A DNA stretch of 64,000 nt from Aphelenchoides besseyi (GCA_024699855.1 JAMPIQ010000002.1:15376001-15440000), one strand, 5' to 3'; shown: positions 11,828-23,710, numbered from the stretch's first letter. Program-made: numbers and translations. Notes: generated from the letters alone by a model not told the origin.

Positions 11828-13761
11828 TCAATTCTCCAACATTTTCCACCACCATCTCGGAACACTTTCCTCCACACCGGGAAACAGATTCGGAAAGGGT
11901 TGATCGACATAGAAGGTTTTCGCCGCCGTCAAGGCCGTCCATGGCTCCACGTAGAGATGTCGATGAGCTCGTGAGGTTGAAAGATCGTTTAGAGAGTCTC
12001 GAATAAACCGACACATCCACTCGATTGTGAACGCCAATCCGGCACTTGACCAACCGATTAAGAGTATAAGAAAGATACCGAACGTGTTCATTAAGTCTGA
12101 AAAAGGACGAATTTAGAGTTACTGTTTGCATATTGACTACCAAGTGGTTTCTGTGATTCGGGAGTATCACTGGCGAGTGGTTGACAAATTGGAATCTTTC
12201 CGGTCTTAAAGTTGTCGGTAAAGTATTTGCGAAATGTTCGTCCAATGAAAGCTTCGTTGCCACGAATCGCTTCATTCCATCGCGGAAGCAACGGATTACG
12301 TTGAGAGAACAAAAAGAATGCTGGTTTGGAAATTTCTTCTGAAATCCTCTTCTTATTGTTGAATGCGCTGAAATTGACTGACTATCGATACTGTAATAGT
12401 AATTACAACGTTCCGTACTGACATGCATTGCGTAACTATCTTCTTGAGTGGGAAAAATGTAACCGCCACGATCCACGAACTCAAAGGCATCCTCGATGGT
12501 TTCGGTAATGACCACCGGATTACGTCGAAGTGCCTGATAGATTTTGCGAGTATGTGAGGTGTTTGAACGTACAACATCTTTGAAGAACCTAAAGTAATCT
12601 TCATCATACTGTTTAAAGAGTTACTCACCAACTCGCCTCGTAGTTGAACCGATCGACCACAAACTTGTACTCTCCATCTTGTACCAATTTGATCATTGAA
12701 TCAAAACTATCCCATGGTTTTGGATCTTCACCACGAATCAACGCGTATAACAAGATATCGGAATACAAATTGAGAAATAAAGTTGCTTGTACAAACGAAT
12801 AGAAAACAAAGGAAAAGTTGCCTGCAATGCAGACGTGATTTAAATTCTATGTTCCATTGCAACCTGAACTCATACGAAATGGAATCAGGAAATCCATTGA
12901 CTGATGAACTTGAAGTTTCAAATACTGCCAACATTTCTACAGCGTTTTCTTTTGAGAACACAAACGTTGAACACTCACTTCAAATGGTGAAAAGGTGGGA
13001 CTCAATTTAAGACGATACTCCACACGCGCAACTAACGTCGCAAATCCGCACTGCGCAGTTAAAGCAACAAGCATTAGCATCCAAACAACTGGCTGATAGG
13101 GTTTGAACGCGTTCCATAACGCCATTCCAACGCTCTTCATTTTGGGCTTGGTTATATAGACATTTCGAATCTAAACACTTTCATAGAATCATCAGTGGGA
13201 AGTAAACGTACAAACGTAACCACTTCTGAATAATCGAAAAATACTTTTCGTTCTTCCACGTATTGAAACAAAATGGCCGTAGTATCCGCTTTAAACTGTT
13301 CAAGCATTCCAAGTACACCGGTAAAGGAACCATTGACCTGGAAAATGTAAATCATCAACAGTAATACAATCACTAACAAACGTAGATTCCCCAGTTCACT
13401 TCACCAACTTTCGATGTTATAATAACAGGTTCCAAATAAACATTTGCCGCTTCGGCCAACATACTGATAATCTGAAATTGACGAGTGTAATTAAGAACTA
13501 ACTATTTCGACATGCTTCCATAGTAAATCCCGGGTAATGGCAATCAACTGATGGATTGCGCATCGGAAAATGACGACAATTTGCATAAGCATCTGGTGGA
13601 TTCCGACCAATTACCACGCGTAATCGATCAGCGTGAGGTGCGAAATGGGCCATAGAGTTTCGGTTAGAGTTTTGATGAAATGGATCGGAGATGCTAATCA
13701 CTACAGAAACTGGGATCCATAGTTGACTAACAGTCAATAGCCGTTTGGATAGGTTGCTCAT
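11828..13761 (-). CDS. Divergent ionotropic glutamate receptor / IR-like channel protein
   Basis: The order fits the ligand-binding core of an iGluR: S1 begins LRVVIGRNPPDAYANC, continues ISMLAEAANVYLEPVI, VNWGIYVNGSFTGVLGML and FFDYSEVVTF; M1 is YQPVVWMLMLVALTAQCGF; a second hydrophobic block (SFVFYSFVQATLFLNLYSD) occupies the pore position; S2 has SNTSHTRKIYQALRRNP, GGYIFPTQEDSYAMHVS and PLLPRWNEAIRGNEAFI; the last helix is NTFGIFLILLIGWSSAGLAF. No amino-terminal domain is visible, as in insect IRs and several nematode relatives. The canonical SYTANLAAF pore-helix motif is not seen. Exons are separated by introns of about 30-50 nt. The start at 13761 gives a short leader directly before S1. 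Ligand and channel activity are unknown. Confidence 0.75.
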
Positions 13762-14082
13762 TTTATGTCAAATTTCATATGTACAACCGTTGAATTCAAT
13801 TTAGTTCATCTCTTACGCGGTTTTGAGTTTCCATTATCGTATCGATTTCCGAGTCTCAGGTGTATTGTTGTTTCTTGTGTGAAAACCGTGCATTTTCAAT
13901 TATACCGTTTAGTTATAGTACCGATCGATATAAGAGTTTAAGTGCATACAAGATTTATGAGATCTAAAAAACAAATTGAAGTTTTTTAATAGGAAATTAA
14001 GCTTACCATTTTATTAGACAAAGTCGATCTTAACATTAAGAAGATGGATGTACACGAGCCATAAGTTCCTTAATTACATCTT
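13762..14082. other. Intergenic spacer, AT-rich
   Basis: This is the upstream region of the minus-strand iGluR-like gene and the downstream region of the ANKFN1-like gene. No feature was recognised. Confidence 0.4.
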
Positions 14083-16750
14083 TCAATACACAACGCTTAC
14101 CGAACATACCTGTGTGTTGCAGCACTTCAAACAAAACTCGCCATCGATCCATGGCTCATCGAGCGCCGAGATCTCGAAAGCTTCGCGTAGTCGTCGTTCA
14201 CGTGCACCGTAGAGAATAGATAGATAAAAGTCATTGGCAGACATGTGTTTCAATTGAGTTTTCTAAATCAGAGGTTTGAAGTACGAATATCAAAAGATGA
14301 ATACCGTAAAACACCTTTGCATCATTAATTGAACAATTTCGACCGCCGTTGTTTCGGGTTTTAATTGAATTAACATTGTTGTGCCAACCGGATACAATGA
14401 TGGAAACGTGATCACAACGCTTATTCTCGACGGCTTTGTTTTCGATCCCAGAAAGTTAGGAGTGTAACATAAGATGCCAATCAACTCCTGTGGGACCATA
14501 GTCATTGGAATGCAATCGACCTGACTTACATATCGCTGTTGTAATTCGCGTAGAGAAGTCAAGTGAGGTCCTGCTTTTCGGGCATTGCTAACAATCTGTT
14601 TCAGCCAACAAACTTCGGCCTCAAATTTGCTCAACATCTTCTCGGCATCAGCAATATTCTGCTGCACACTACTATGCCATATGCGGAAACGTCTTTCTTT
14701 GGTTTTATTGGTTTTCATGATCTGGAGAGTAAGTGAGGAAGTGAAATGAATTGATTGATCTTACCTCTTTGAACATCGGTATGAATGAACGAACTTTTGC
14801 GTATTTTTCGAAGGCCAATGGAGCAATTTGACGGAGATATTCTTCACAAAAGATGACTGTTTCAATAAGCAAAGAACCCACCTCTTTCAAAAAATGAACC
14901 CGGAACGAGTTGAGTCAACAAATCCATGGTCTTTGACGCAACATTTTCAAATTCAACGACTTTTGAGGGTCCCGGATAGATCTGCAATCAACCTCAATTT
15001 AAATTTGTTGTTCACATCAACAAACTAAAATCATAGAGACTCGACCATATTCCAATAGAAAGTCATTGTACACACAATAGTCGTCGTATTCGGTGGAATA
15101 TTTGTGACGTTCGAGTAATTCATCGACGGCGGGGAAAAATTTCCTGTAAAACTCCAACTGTTCGCCGTTCGTGTTGTCCGTTGAGTTTTCGTTTGCCTCA
15201 ACTTTCAACCACGACCATTCGTTTGAAGTCATATGTGGGTTCGGTCGTATGAAAGCACAAGGAAGAAAGGCAGGGCGTTGTGTTGAAGTTTTCACGTAAA
15301 TTTGCTTCACGTCCGAAACCAATCGAAAGTCGGCAACGTAGAGGCCCGGTTGTAGTTGTCTGTTCAATTCTTCGTTCAATTGACCAATTTTTAGGAGTTG
15401 ACTTTTTAGTTCATCATCACCAATGGAGTCAAGGAACGTCCATTGAAGACCCTAAAATCGTGACCATCTGTTGTTTCAGTTTGATCGCACACCTCTACAA
15501 ATTCACTTGGACCTGAAGCCCCAACAACGATCACCGCTGCTTCGTCGAAGTGAACGGGAGCAAAATGGTAATAGTCGAACTTCTTGTAACAAGTGAGTGA
15601 AAGTAATAAGATCAAAGTCCGTAGAATTTGTCGTTCAGTGGAGATTTCATTGTCACTCGTTTCGTCGGTAGTACATTCCTCACTCATTCGTTGAAATATT
15701 ATTAGATCACAATACGAACGTGGCAGTCGAAAGAGCCATTTCGTTAGCAGGTCGTTTACTGCCGTGGTGAACTTGTCAACGCGAACCAACGGCAACATTT
15801 CGTCAGCGGTCGTCAGAACTTCATTATGGTTTATGGCCATGAAAGCGATGTAAATGCCACTGAGGTGATTGAGGTCAACATAACTTCAAGTTGCGTGAAC
15901 TTACCGAGTTACTTTCGAACTAAATTTGATCGGATTGGATAATCGAGCAAAGATTGAAGAACGTCGTTTGAACATCTTCATCCTATTTTCATTGAAGACT
16001 ATAAATAGCCATTGACTTGTTATCCTTGTGATATTTCACCTTTTTCTGTGATTTCAACCGCCGTATTTTCGGCCCAGTCGTTCAATCTGCCAATCAACGT
16101 TTTGCAGGTGTTCACTTTATTAGTCAACGTTCTTTCGTTCCAATCTGAAAAGTGTTGAGAAATCGTCATTAATAGGAAACTCACTTTGCAGCACAACCTT
16201 CCCGAAGTTCAGTGGTTTGCCGAAACGAACTCGCGAACCACTTTCGAAATAAAACTCGTAGCTCTGACCATTCTTCAGGCCATCGATTTCCAGGCGAGTG
16301 GCATTCGGATTCTCGAATAATCGGATCCATTCCTCGCTAGAATCGCCGTTCTTCCATCGAACTTAAAAGCTGTGCATTAGCAGTCTCCGAAAGGCCCCCA
16401 AGTTCACCTCGATATCTCGTTACCGCGTTGGTCAATGCGCCGTACGGTCGTTTGATGTAAAAACAAACGACGTCATCGGCTGTTTGTTCGTAACGCAAAA
16501 TTTCCGGTGGCTCTAATTGATAGCGGTTCATGATCGAAGCGAAGGCATCTAAAAGGTTCAGAACTTAAAGGTGAACACGAGACTTAGAACTGGAGAGCTT
16601 ATTCACATCATACGCCAATTTGTTGCAATTAGCGGAAGACAAACACGCTGACAAGTGATTTGATTTACGCGTTGCGTCGACGTCCGGGCCGGCGTAATTG
16701 ATCACTTTTTTGGGGGGCGAAGATGCACGGTCACGCTTGCGGCACAACAA
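14083..16750 (-). CDS. ANKFN1: ANKFN1 / Wide-awake-like protein (FN3 and Ras-associating domains)
   Basis: Drosophila Wide awake and vertebrate ANKFN1 are cytoplasmic regulators, Wide awake acting in clock neurons on GABA-A receptor signalling. Seen here: an N-terminal basic segment (RDRASSPPKKVINY), an FN3 domain (ILRYEQTADDVVCFYIKRP, AVTRYRVRWKNGDSSEEW, ATRLEIDGLKNGQSYEFYF), the family-typical block GLYVADFRLVSDVKQIYVK with IRPNPHMTSNEWSWLK, a coiled segment, and a C-terminal Ras-associating domain (VVITFPSLYPVGTTMLIQL, then FYLSILYGARERRLREAFE). Reading frames join through short GT-AG introns. The ankyrin repeats expected before FN3 are not visible; upstream minus-strand frames to 17277 are basic and unrecognisable. 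The stop at 14083-14085 assumes read-through of the last donor-like GTATGT. Confidence 0.65.
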
Positions 16751-17482
16751 TAAGATCGATTATCGGAATACCCGGACGTTTCGAGGAGATCAAAATGCGG
16801 ATGCGCGTCTTGCGCGTGAATCACGTTTGTTGATAGTCGTTACCTTCGTCGACCGTTTGCGCGGACGTCCGTTAAAAAGTTCACGCGCGCGAGAGATTTT
16901 TCGGAAAGACATCAGAACAACCCGCAACTCGAGTTCAAATCCTTTTTTTGGAATTGAAGCGAGTTTCTTGCTTATCAACCAAAAAACGTACAGAAAAATC
17001 AACGCCGATCACTTTCCCGAATCGTTCGCTTTCTTTCTGACGCGCAACTGAAATGTCAAAGTCGGTGCTAAAGAACGCGAGTCGCAAAACCATCGAACGA
17101 CATTGCTGCTGGAAAACGCGTCCACTGCGCATTCCGTTGCTCTGTGGCGCCGTGGGTGGTAGCGAATTGACCACCGGGTCGTGACAGTCGATTCCAATCA
17201 TAACGAAGAACGTCAAAAAGATTCTTGAATTCGAAAACATTGCTTTTTGAAGCAAACACTTCGACATTACTACTCATTTTACAGTTCTTGCAATTTAAGT
17301 GTCGAGCACAAATACCTTTGATATTATTGTCAATGCATTTTTATGGCAGTCATATGCTTTTACTAATACAATAGAGAAAACAGGTTAGTGCAATTTACAG
17401 TAGTAAAGATGAATTGTAAATAGTTTAATAGTCAATCAAAGATACTCGACTTTAAGCAATTTTTCGAAAAGATCGTCGACCT
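16751..17482. other. Upstream region of the ANKFN1-like gene
   Basis: Minus-strand frames between 16790 and 17277 are rich in Arg and Lys and could include 5' exons (for example the stretch SFRKISRARELFNGRPRKR before a GTAACG donor), but no domain is recognisable. About 17440-17482 may be an outer extension of repeat copy 2, because similar words (ACTCGACTTTAAGC) recur at 18090. Confidence 0.35.
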
Positions 17483-18010
17483 AATTCTGCTCTCAATTAA
17501 CTTCAGCAGTTCAAACCATCTGGTTTTTACTTCCACCCACTCATTAACTTGTGTGCCAAACTAGAACTCCCTACCATCAGCAGGAAGAGTTGCACAAACT
17601 TGCAATTTTGGACGATTTTTGACAGATTGTTCGTCTTTGGAGAGCTCTCATTTCTCTCTCAGTTATCCGATGGCTACAAGTTTGAGCACGTTAAATAGCC
17701 AGACTTATGATCTTTTCATCAATGTAATATAAGCAATGGTTGTTGCCAGAATCTCCGAGATACATCGATTTGCGTGATGGACGTGCTATACAAGGGAATG
17801 GGGGTGTTGTGTGTTTTAGCTCTCTGGCTGATTGGATTCTGCTGATATTCACATGCTTTTGAGTTCATGAGTGATTGTTGTTGTTCAGTTAATCGCACGT
17901 CTCTACAGTCACTGGTCCCCGAGTTATAGTCAATGGAAGTTGGCTTCTCTTGGATGCTGATGTCTGATAGTTTGCATTCTGTTACATTTTTAGGTCAACT
18001 ACGTCTACTG
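17483..18010. repeat. Short-form copy 2 of the dispersed repeat
   Basis: It begins at TAATTCTGCTCTC and runs to CTACGTCTACTGA. It is nearly identical by eye to 6708-7238 of copy 1 and lacks the folded 5' module. The most conserved core is the stretch around TACAAGGGAATGGGGGTGTT. Copy 3 starts at the same element position. Confidence 0.85.
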
Positions 18011-18084
18011 ATTATTTTTAAATATTAAATCCGCGTCATTTATAAGAAGGAGAATGCATGTCAAATAGTTTCATGGGCAAAGTA

Positions 18085-18480
18085 AAGTACTCGACTTTAT
18101 GCGATTTCTAACTATTCTTTCGTATCCGATACTGCTTCCGATCAATTTCAACTTGTTAAACTTTTGGATTTACACGATGTAAGTTCGCTGATTGATGGGC
18201 TTAACTGCAAGGTTCCGCCATCATTTTGAACATGAGTTCTGAAAGTGTGCAAAAAAGTGCTTTAGTTAAGGAGATAAGTTGCTACAAGCTTCTGATTGAT
18301 CGCATTCTGCTGATATTCACATAATTCTAGGCCTAATATTGCTATTTATTGTTTTGTTAACCAAATTGTTTGTTTCTAACTCTTGGATTGCAACGGTTGC
18401 GTTCATTCGTTTAATTGCCATTGGTGACTTTGTATCAACTTGTTGCTCTTGAATGGTCACTTTAGGCCTTCGGCAACTTA
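18085..18480. repeat. Decayed fifth copy of the dispersed repeat
   Basis: Scattered matches occur in the same order as copy 2: ACTCGACTTTATGCGA, CTGATTG..CATTCTGCTGATATTCACAT, then TTGGATTG and TGGTCACTTTAGG. It sits immediately after copy 2, so an old tandem arrangement is likely. The boundaries are approximate. Confidence 0.45.
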
Positions 18481-18649
18481 GTGACGTCCACTTCTTGAAA
18501 CTGCTTGTTTATCTCCATGACTACGCGTGAAAATTGTCGAGTACGTGGCCCAGTGACCAGAAATGAAATCGCTTCTCTTCAGGCCGCCGAAACTCCCTCA
18601 TAAAGCGAAAGGGACACAACAAATGGCGACCGAAATGATAGTTTGTGGG

Positions 18650-18710
18650 CGGGAGTTCGTACTAAAACTCCCGATTCAAACAACAGCAAATCCGGCGCCG
18701 TATAAATAAA
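18650..18710 (+). promoter_or_regulatory. Putative core promoter with perfect inverted repeat and TATA box
   Basis: CGGGAGTT (18650-18657) and AACTCCCG (18666-18673) form a perfect 8-bp inverted repeat with an 8-nt spacer, about 28 bp before TATAAATA (18701-18708). The next plus-strand gene starts its coding at 18966. The spacing and orientation suggest a promoter with an upstream binding site for a dimeric factor. Confidence 0.45.
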
Positions 18711-18965
18711 CGAATTGGCTCATCTTATTATCTTATCCTCGATGTCAATTGCCGGCTTCCACATGTCTACGGTTTGATTGACGTCCCCATCGTTCACCTG
18801 TACAACAATATGTAACGACCGCATTTCTATTTCGACTTCTGTGGTGTCCGATAAAATTTCAGCTGCCTCGAAAAATACCTTCAGTCTTTCAATTTGAGTT
18901 CTCGCGAAAAACCACAAATCTACGCTTTTGATTACACAATTCACACGTTAACGGTTTCGTTCGAA

Positions 18966-20917
18966 ATGCCGACACATCAACTGTTCTTCGGGTTCATTAG
19001 TTTACTTGCCAATCAACTTGCGGCTCAACCTCCGACTTTGCAACAACTCGAATGGGATCGATTTCGACGTCAAACTCTCCCGGTCGAGCATCTACAGGTA
19101 AGCAGTTTGTTGGATTTGAAAACCGGTTCTTCAGATTCATTCGACTCAATCCAACATCACAATCAACGACAAAATCATACGCGCAGTATCGGCCGAATCG
19201 ATCATTAATTTGGACAAAGAACCGTACAATGCAACGTTGTTTTCGCGCCAATCGGACACAAAGTTCGATTCGAATGCGACTTTCGTTCAAATCAACGCCG
19301 TGGCGTTGGATTTCGCTCTCGCATTCCAACAAATGGTCTTTCGCAGCATGGCTGATACCGGTGATGGTATTAGGCTTGAGAACGAGAATAATGTAAATGG
19401 ATTTTTACAGTTGAAATGCGTTTGAATCCGCAGCAAATGAATCAATCAGTCCTACGGTTGCGATTGGCCGACAACGTTCATTTCGGTGTTTCCGACGAGA
19501 AAAGTTTGCTGCGAATCATCAGTTCGAATGCAACTCAAGTGGTGTTTTCGGCTTCAACTGAACAACAGATTCTGCCGCGACAACTTCAACTCGGCTACGA
19601 CAACACCTCCGACGTGTTTCGAATACTGTTCGCTGAGAATCAGGCTCGTGTTTCCGTTGAGATTACGCGTTCGATCGTAGGTTTCATTAGATTCAAAACC
19701 AATGACTGTTCTTGGTTCAGATACACTTAAACTACGGTAACATATTCATTCAAATGGACAACAATTATCGCCGACTAATTATCTTGACGTCCGGTCATCG
19801 TCTCGAATTTCACACTCTCGGCTCGCGGTTTCAAATTCAATTCAACGCCGATCGCATGGCTATTAGTTATCCCAACGACAATGTGACCGTACACGCCGGA
19901 AGTGCATCAAACAACGTGACCATCGATGTGATGAACTTCTCTAAGATGGACATTCATCGTACAAACGAGAGTTACATTAGTGTTCAAGGTTCCACATTCA
20001 CGAACGATAGTGTTGAGAACATTGATGTTGTTTCAAAACAATTGGAGTTGAACTTGCAAGCAGATAATGATTCACTGATCTTAGCAACAACGAATCAGTC
20101 ACGTTTATCGCTGAACACAACAACCGCACAAGTGCTTTTGGCATCGAATTCTCATCAAATCGAAGTCCTGGGCAATAAGCCGTTTTTGATGGCAACAACA
20201 GAAAACGTTGCGTTGGTCATCACGTCAACTTCCGAACAGGAGATGAGAATTCCGAACATCAGTGTGCCAAACATCGACTATAGCAAATACAATCTTCAAA
20301 ATTTGAGTAAGTTTAATTGGGTTCTATATGATAATCAACGCTTTGCAGCTCAACTAGACACTATCGCTTCCAATACGACGTGGTTCACGTCCAAGATCGA
20401 CATTAACAACCTCATTGGCGAAGAGATTACGCCAATCGACGGCTTTTCCAGTGTGTTAGGAGCGGCAAGCATTTTGTCGAACATAACATCACGACCACAA
20501 ACCTCGACCGTTGCGAATTCGCTGCAAACAACGTTGGCCCCGTTGATGCCGATTACTTTTCCACCGGCCATTGAACCACAAACACCGTCAAATGTTCCCG
20601 AAATACCAAGCGACTTTCCGACACCACCGCCAATCGAAAATGCGATTGCCGAAACCGGATTTCCAATTCCGCCGTTGGTCACGAATCCCAACGAAGGACA
20701 ACAAGTGGCGGTAGGGAGTGAAGGTAATTTCTATGAATGGTCTTAACAATACTCTTCGACTTCAGTTCCCGCGATGATCACACCTGCAGTACAGAGCGAC
20801 GGTCAGAACGATAATTTCATTATCGGTCAATTTGAATCAGCGACGGGAAATAGTTTTCCGCTTTCCGCAACGATTGTTAACGTTAGTTTTATCCCAACAA
20901 CTCCAATGCCCGTTTAA
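18966..20917 (+). CDS. Secreted, N-glycosylated, beta-repeat-like orphan protein
   Basis: Signal peptide (HQLFFGFISLLANQLAAQ) at the start, then about 470 residues of short alternating strands with many N-x-S/T sites (NATL, NQSV, NVTI, NDSV, NQSRL, NTTTA), then a Pro/Thr/Ser-rich region (PTPPPIENA) and a short C-terminal block (ATIVNVSFIPTTPMPV). No transmembrane segment is seen. Five introns of about 36-50 nt restore one frame, for example GTATTAGG...TTACAG after MADTGD. Stop at 20915-20917 and AATAAA at 20927. Repeated β-strand-like periodicity suggests a β-helix or similar solenoid, perhaps a cuticle or matrix protein. No family was recognised; sarcoglycan was considered and rejected. Confidence 0.65.
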
Positions 20918-20983
20918 TGACTTGCAAATAAAGTGTTTAGTTAAAAGAAGATTTATTTAAATGCGAAGAAATCGATTCGAATG

Positions 20984-21937
20984 CTATCTGTTGACTGAAG
21001 TGTTTGGCAAAAGGGTGAACCGAAACGACAACTCCAACGGCCATCTCACGTTCAATCGGTGTTCTCGAATGATGTCGATTAAAGTCATTTTCGGCCTCAG
21101 TGCCTCAAAAGTGTCGTCGGATAAAGAACGAGGTCCTGCAGAGGCTGAGGACCTTCCAAAGGTTTGATTCGTGTTGTAGACATTTATGTTAACTCCACTA
21201 TCTAATTCGTCCATCACATCATTCGAGCACGATGGCCCATCAATCCACTTTGCTGGCGCGAATTCGACTTTGAACTAAAACACAAGAATCAACAATAGAT
21301 TTGTAGTCACTGACCTTTTTCTTCAATTCGAATTGATCTTCGATTTTGGTGCGCAGTGCAAGAAACTCCAGCAGATGTTCGACTAAACTCTCGATTAAAC
21401 GTTTAAAACCTGATTGTAACCAACCAGTAGCATCTTCGTGAATTCGGAGGAAACGCGTTTTCACGGCCGACTGTGGAAGCTTCAATTCGAAGACCGTCGA
21501 GTGTGGACACAAAACAACGTTCAGATCATCGTATTCGTTTTGTTCCCAGTAATTTTCCGCATCCATGGGTGATTCCCGAGTTTCGGACTTTTTTTCCGTT
21601 GCATTCACCTAAAAAATTAAGTCTAAGACCTTTGTCAATGATACTCTTACAATTTTAAGAGCCAGTTCGAAGGCTTGATCACGTTTAAATGCCGGATTAT
21701 GACCGCAATGGCTCAAGCAAATAGGACATTTTCGATTCGCTTTCACATACTCCCGAAGACATTTCATGCAAAATCGATGTGAACATTCCTAGAGCAGAAG
21801 AACAATAAAGAAACGGGAACAAATCTTACGTTCAATACCACCGGTTCAACGAACTGTTTTCCACATAAGTAGCAATTGAACAGCTCGTCGTCGGAATTTA
21901 AAATTAAACCGTGAGTCTCCTCCGATTCAACGTCCAT
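20984..21937 (-). CDS. PCGF: Polycomb group RING finger protein (PCGF/Bmi1/Psc family)
   Basis: PCGF proteins pair with RING1/RNF2 to form the PRC1 core that ubiquitinates histone H2A. Here: a C3HC4 RING starting CYLCGKQFVEPVVLN, ECSHRFCMKCLREYV, NRKCPIC; a Lys/Glu-rich linker; and a RAWUL (ubiquitin-like) domain with LNVVLCPHSTVFELKLP, FLRIHEDATVEHLLEFLAL and the terminal LIDIIREHR...WPLELSFRF, matching the usual TLMDIAYIY...PLPLKYRV. The intron GTTGGT...GTTTAG in the RAWUL restores DATVEHLLEF. Stop is at 20984; the 3' end converges on the secreted-protein gene. The start at 21937 faces RING1 219 bp away. The linker and RAWUL are short relative to vertebrate PCGFs. Confidence 0.85.
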
Positions 21938-22156
21938 AAGGTTAGTTCTGGAAACTAACTAAAATGTTAAACTAATACTTATACGATGATCAGACTTCTT
22001 CACTCGGCTTCACTAACGGCCACACAACGTCAAGATCACCGAAATCAATAAACACACATTTCGCTGTCGATGGTGGAGCGGAATTGGAAGTCGCTTTGCT
22101 CTCTGTGGTTCTAATTCTCCAATTGCTCTTATTTGTACGACGGAACGGTTAGCAGT
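21938..22156. promoter_or_regulatory. Shared bidirectional promoter between PCGF and RING1
   Basis: A 219-bp gap separates the two start codons. It holds oppositely oriented CCAAT boxes (ATTGG at 22083-22087 and CCAAT at 22119-22123), a pattern common in bidirectional promoters. No TATA box was seen. Confidence 0.6.
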
Positions 22157-23710
22157 ATGAACAACGGCGCTTCGACCTCCGATACGATCACTGGCGGCAA
22201 AACGCTGGAACTAACCGAATACGATCGAGTGGGTTGAATTGTCGCATGGAAGTAATTTGAGTTGCGTATTTTAGCATCGAAAACCTCACACAGTGATCAA
22301 CGATGGTACGCTGGTGCCAATTGGAGCTCGAACGTTGTCGTCGGAAATCTGCTGTCCAATCTGTTTGGATTTGTTCACAACGACTATGGGCACAAAGGTG
22401 AACTTTGCGGCTTGGAGATTTCATTCGGGAATTTGCGTCATTTAGATTTGTTTGCATCGTTTTTGCTCGGAATGCATCAACACCGCACTTCTGCGCAACA
22501 ACAAGGAATGTCCGACGTGTCGAAAGAAGATCGTTTCGAAACGATCGCTACGTTGCGACACAAATCTGGATGGTCTCTTAAGCAAAGTGAGTATTTGCAA
22601 TCGATGTTTTGGTGTGAATATCGTTTCAGATTTGGCCCGAACGTCGAATGTACGATGAAATGCAAAATGAAGCCATGAAACACTATCACCAGCAAAACTG
22701 CGTGGCATCGTTGCAGAAGAGCATTGAGGCGGGCATCAAAGCTCAAGCACAGAATCGGCGACAACGAGTTCAGGGTTCATACGATTACGAAAGTGAGTGC
22801 TCGTACATTCGGATTCGTACGATGTTTTGCAGAACGGAAACGAAAACGAAAAGTACCGGAGGGTGAACAAGTGGACGTTACGGCACCAAACAGTCCATCC
22901 GATGCGACACCGCCGATTAATGGCGAAGATGGCGAATCGATGGCCGACACGAATTCGGTGACACAAAACGATGCGGACGACAGTTCGTCATCCGGCTCGT
23001 ACACCAGCGATTCCCAATCCGATATTTCGTCGACAATTTCCGATAGCACCGATTTGGACTCCTTCACAAGTGACGATGATAACAGTCCTTCGTCGAACGA
23101 TCCGACTAACGTTAACAATGTGAACACCGCGCCGCCGAGTTTGGAGAACATGCTCACAACTAGTAGTCCACAAAATGTCTCGATGTACTTGTCGGATGCA
23201 TATAGTGATGTAAGTGTCGAACACATCAAAACTCATTATTTTAATATTTGAAGGGCATGGAGCTTGAAGCCGAATTGGTTCCAACGAAAACGTTGCGGAA
23301 TCGTGACGATTTTCCGAGTTCAATGAAGAAAAATCGTTACATTAGAGCCGATCGAAATATTACGAGTAAGCCAACATCCAATAGAGATTGTAATAATTTG
23401 TTTAGTGAAACATATTAGCGCCTTTCTGTCATACATTGGACGACTTGGACTACCGGATTCGGAAGCCACTATACGAGGACACGAAGAAACTCCAACTTAT
23501 TTCTACGCGTTCGACTCAGAATTCAAAATCTCACTTGTACCACCGACCGAAACGTTGAAACATCTGCACGACAATACGGCCAATCGGATCGAACATCTGA
23601 AAATCTACTACGATGTTGATCTTCGCAATGAAGTGCTTCTCGCCGAAGAGATCTTGGATATGCCGCCAAACTTGTCGGTGGAGCTCGATGAAGTGGCGAT
23701 GGTCGATTGA
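22157..23710 (+). CDS. RING1: RING1/RNF2-type E3 ubiquitin ligase of PRC1
   Basis: RING1 is the catalytic E3 of Polycomb repressive complex 1. Seen: N-terminal leader, then [18 protein letters not shown], the RING ([44 protein letters not shown]), the RING1-specific [35 protein letters not shown], a basic stretch ([12 protein letters not shown]), an acidic Ser/Asp-rich linker, and a C-terminal RAWUL domain ([32 protein letters not shown]). The Zn ligands are all present; the residue before CLHRFC is Ile rather than the usual Glu. The exons join through 40-50-nt introns. Stop 23708-23710; AATAAA at 23780. It is divergent from its partner PCGF, so co-expression is likely. Confidence 0.9.

Noticed and set aside
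18966..20917. Sarcoglycan identity for the secreted protein
   Set aside because: No single N-terminal membrane anchor, no C-terminal Cys cluster, and no family motif; it has a signal peptide instead.
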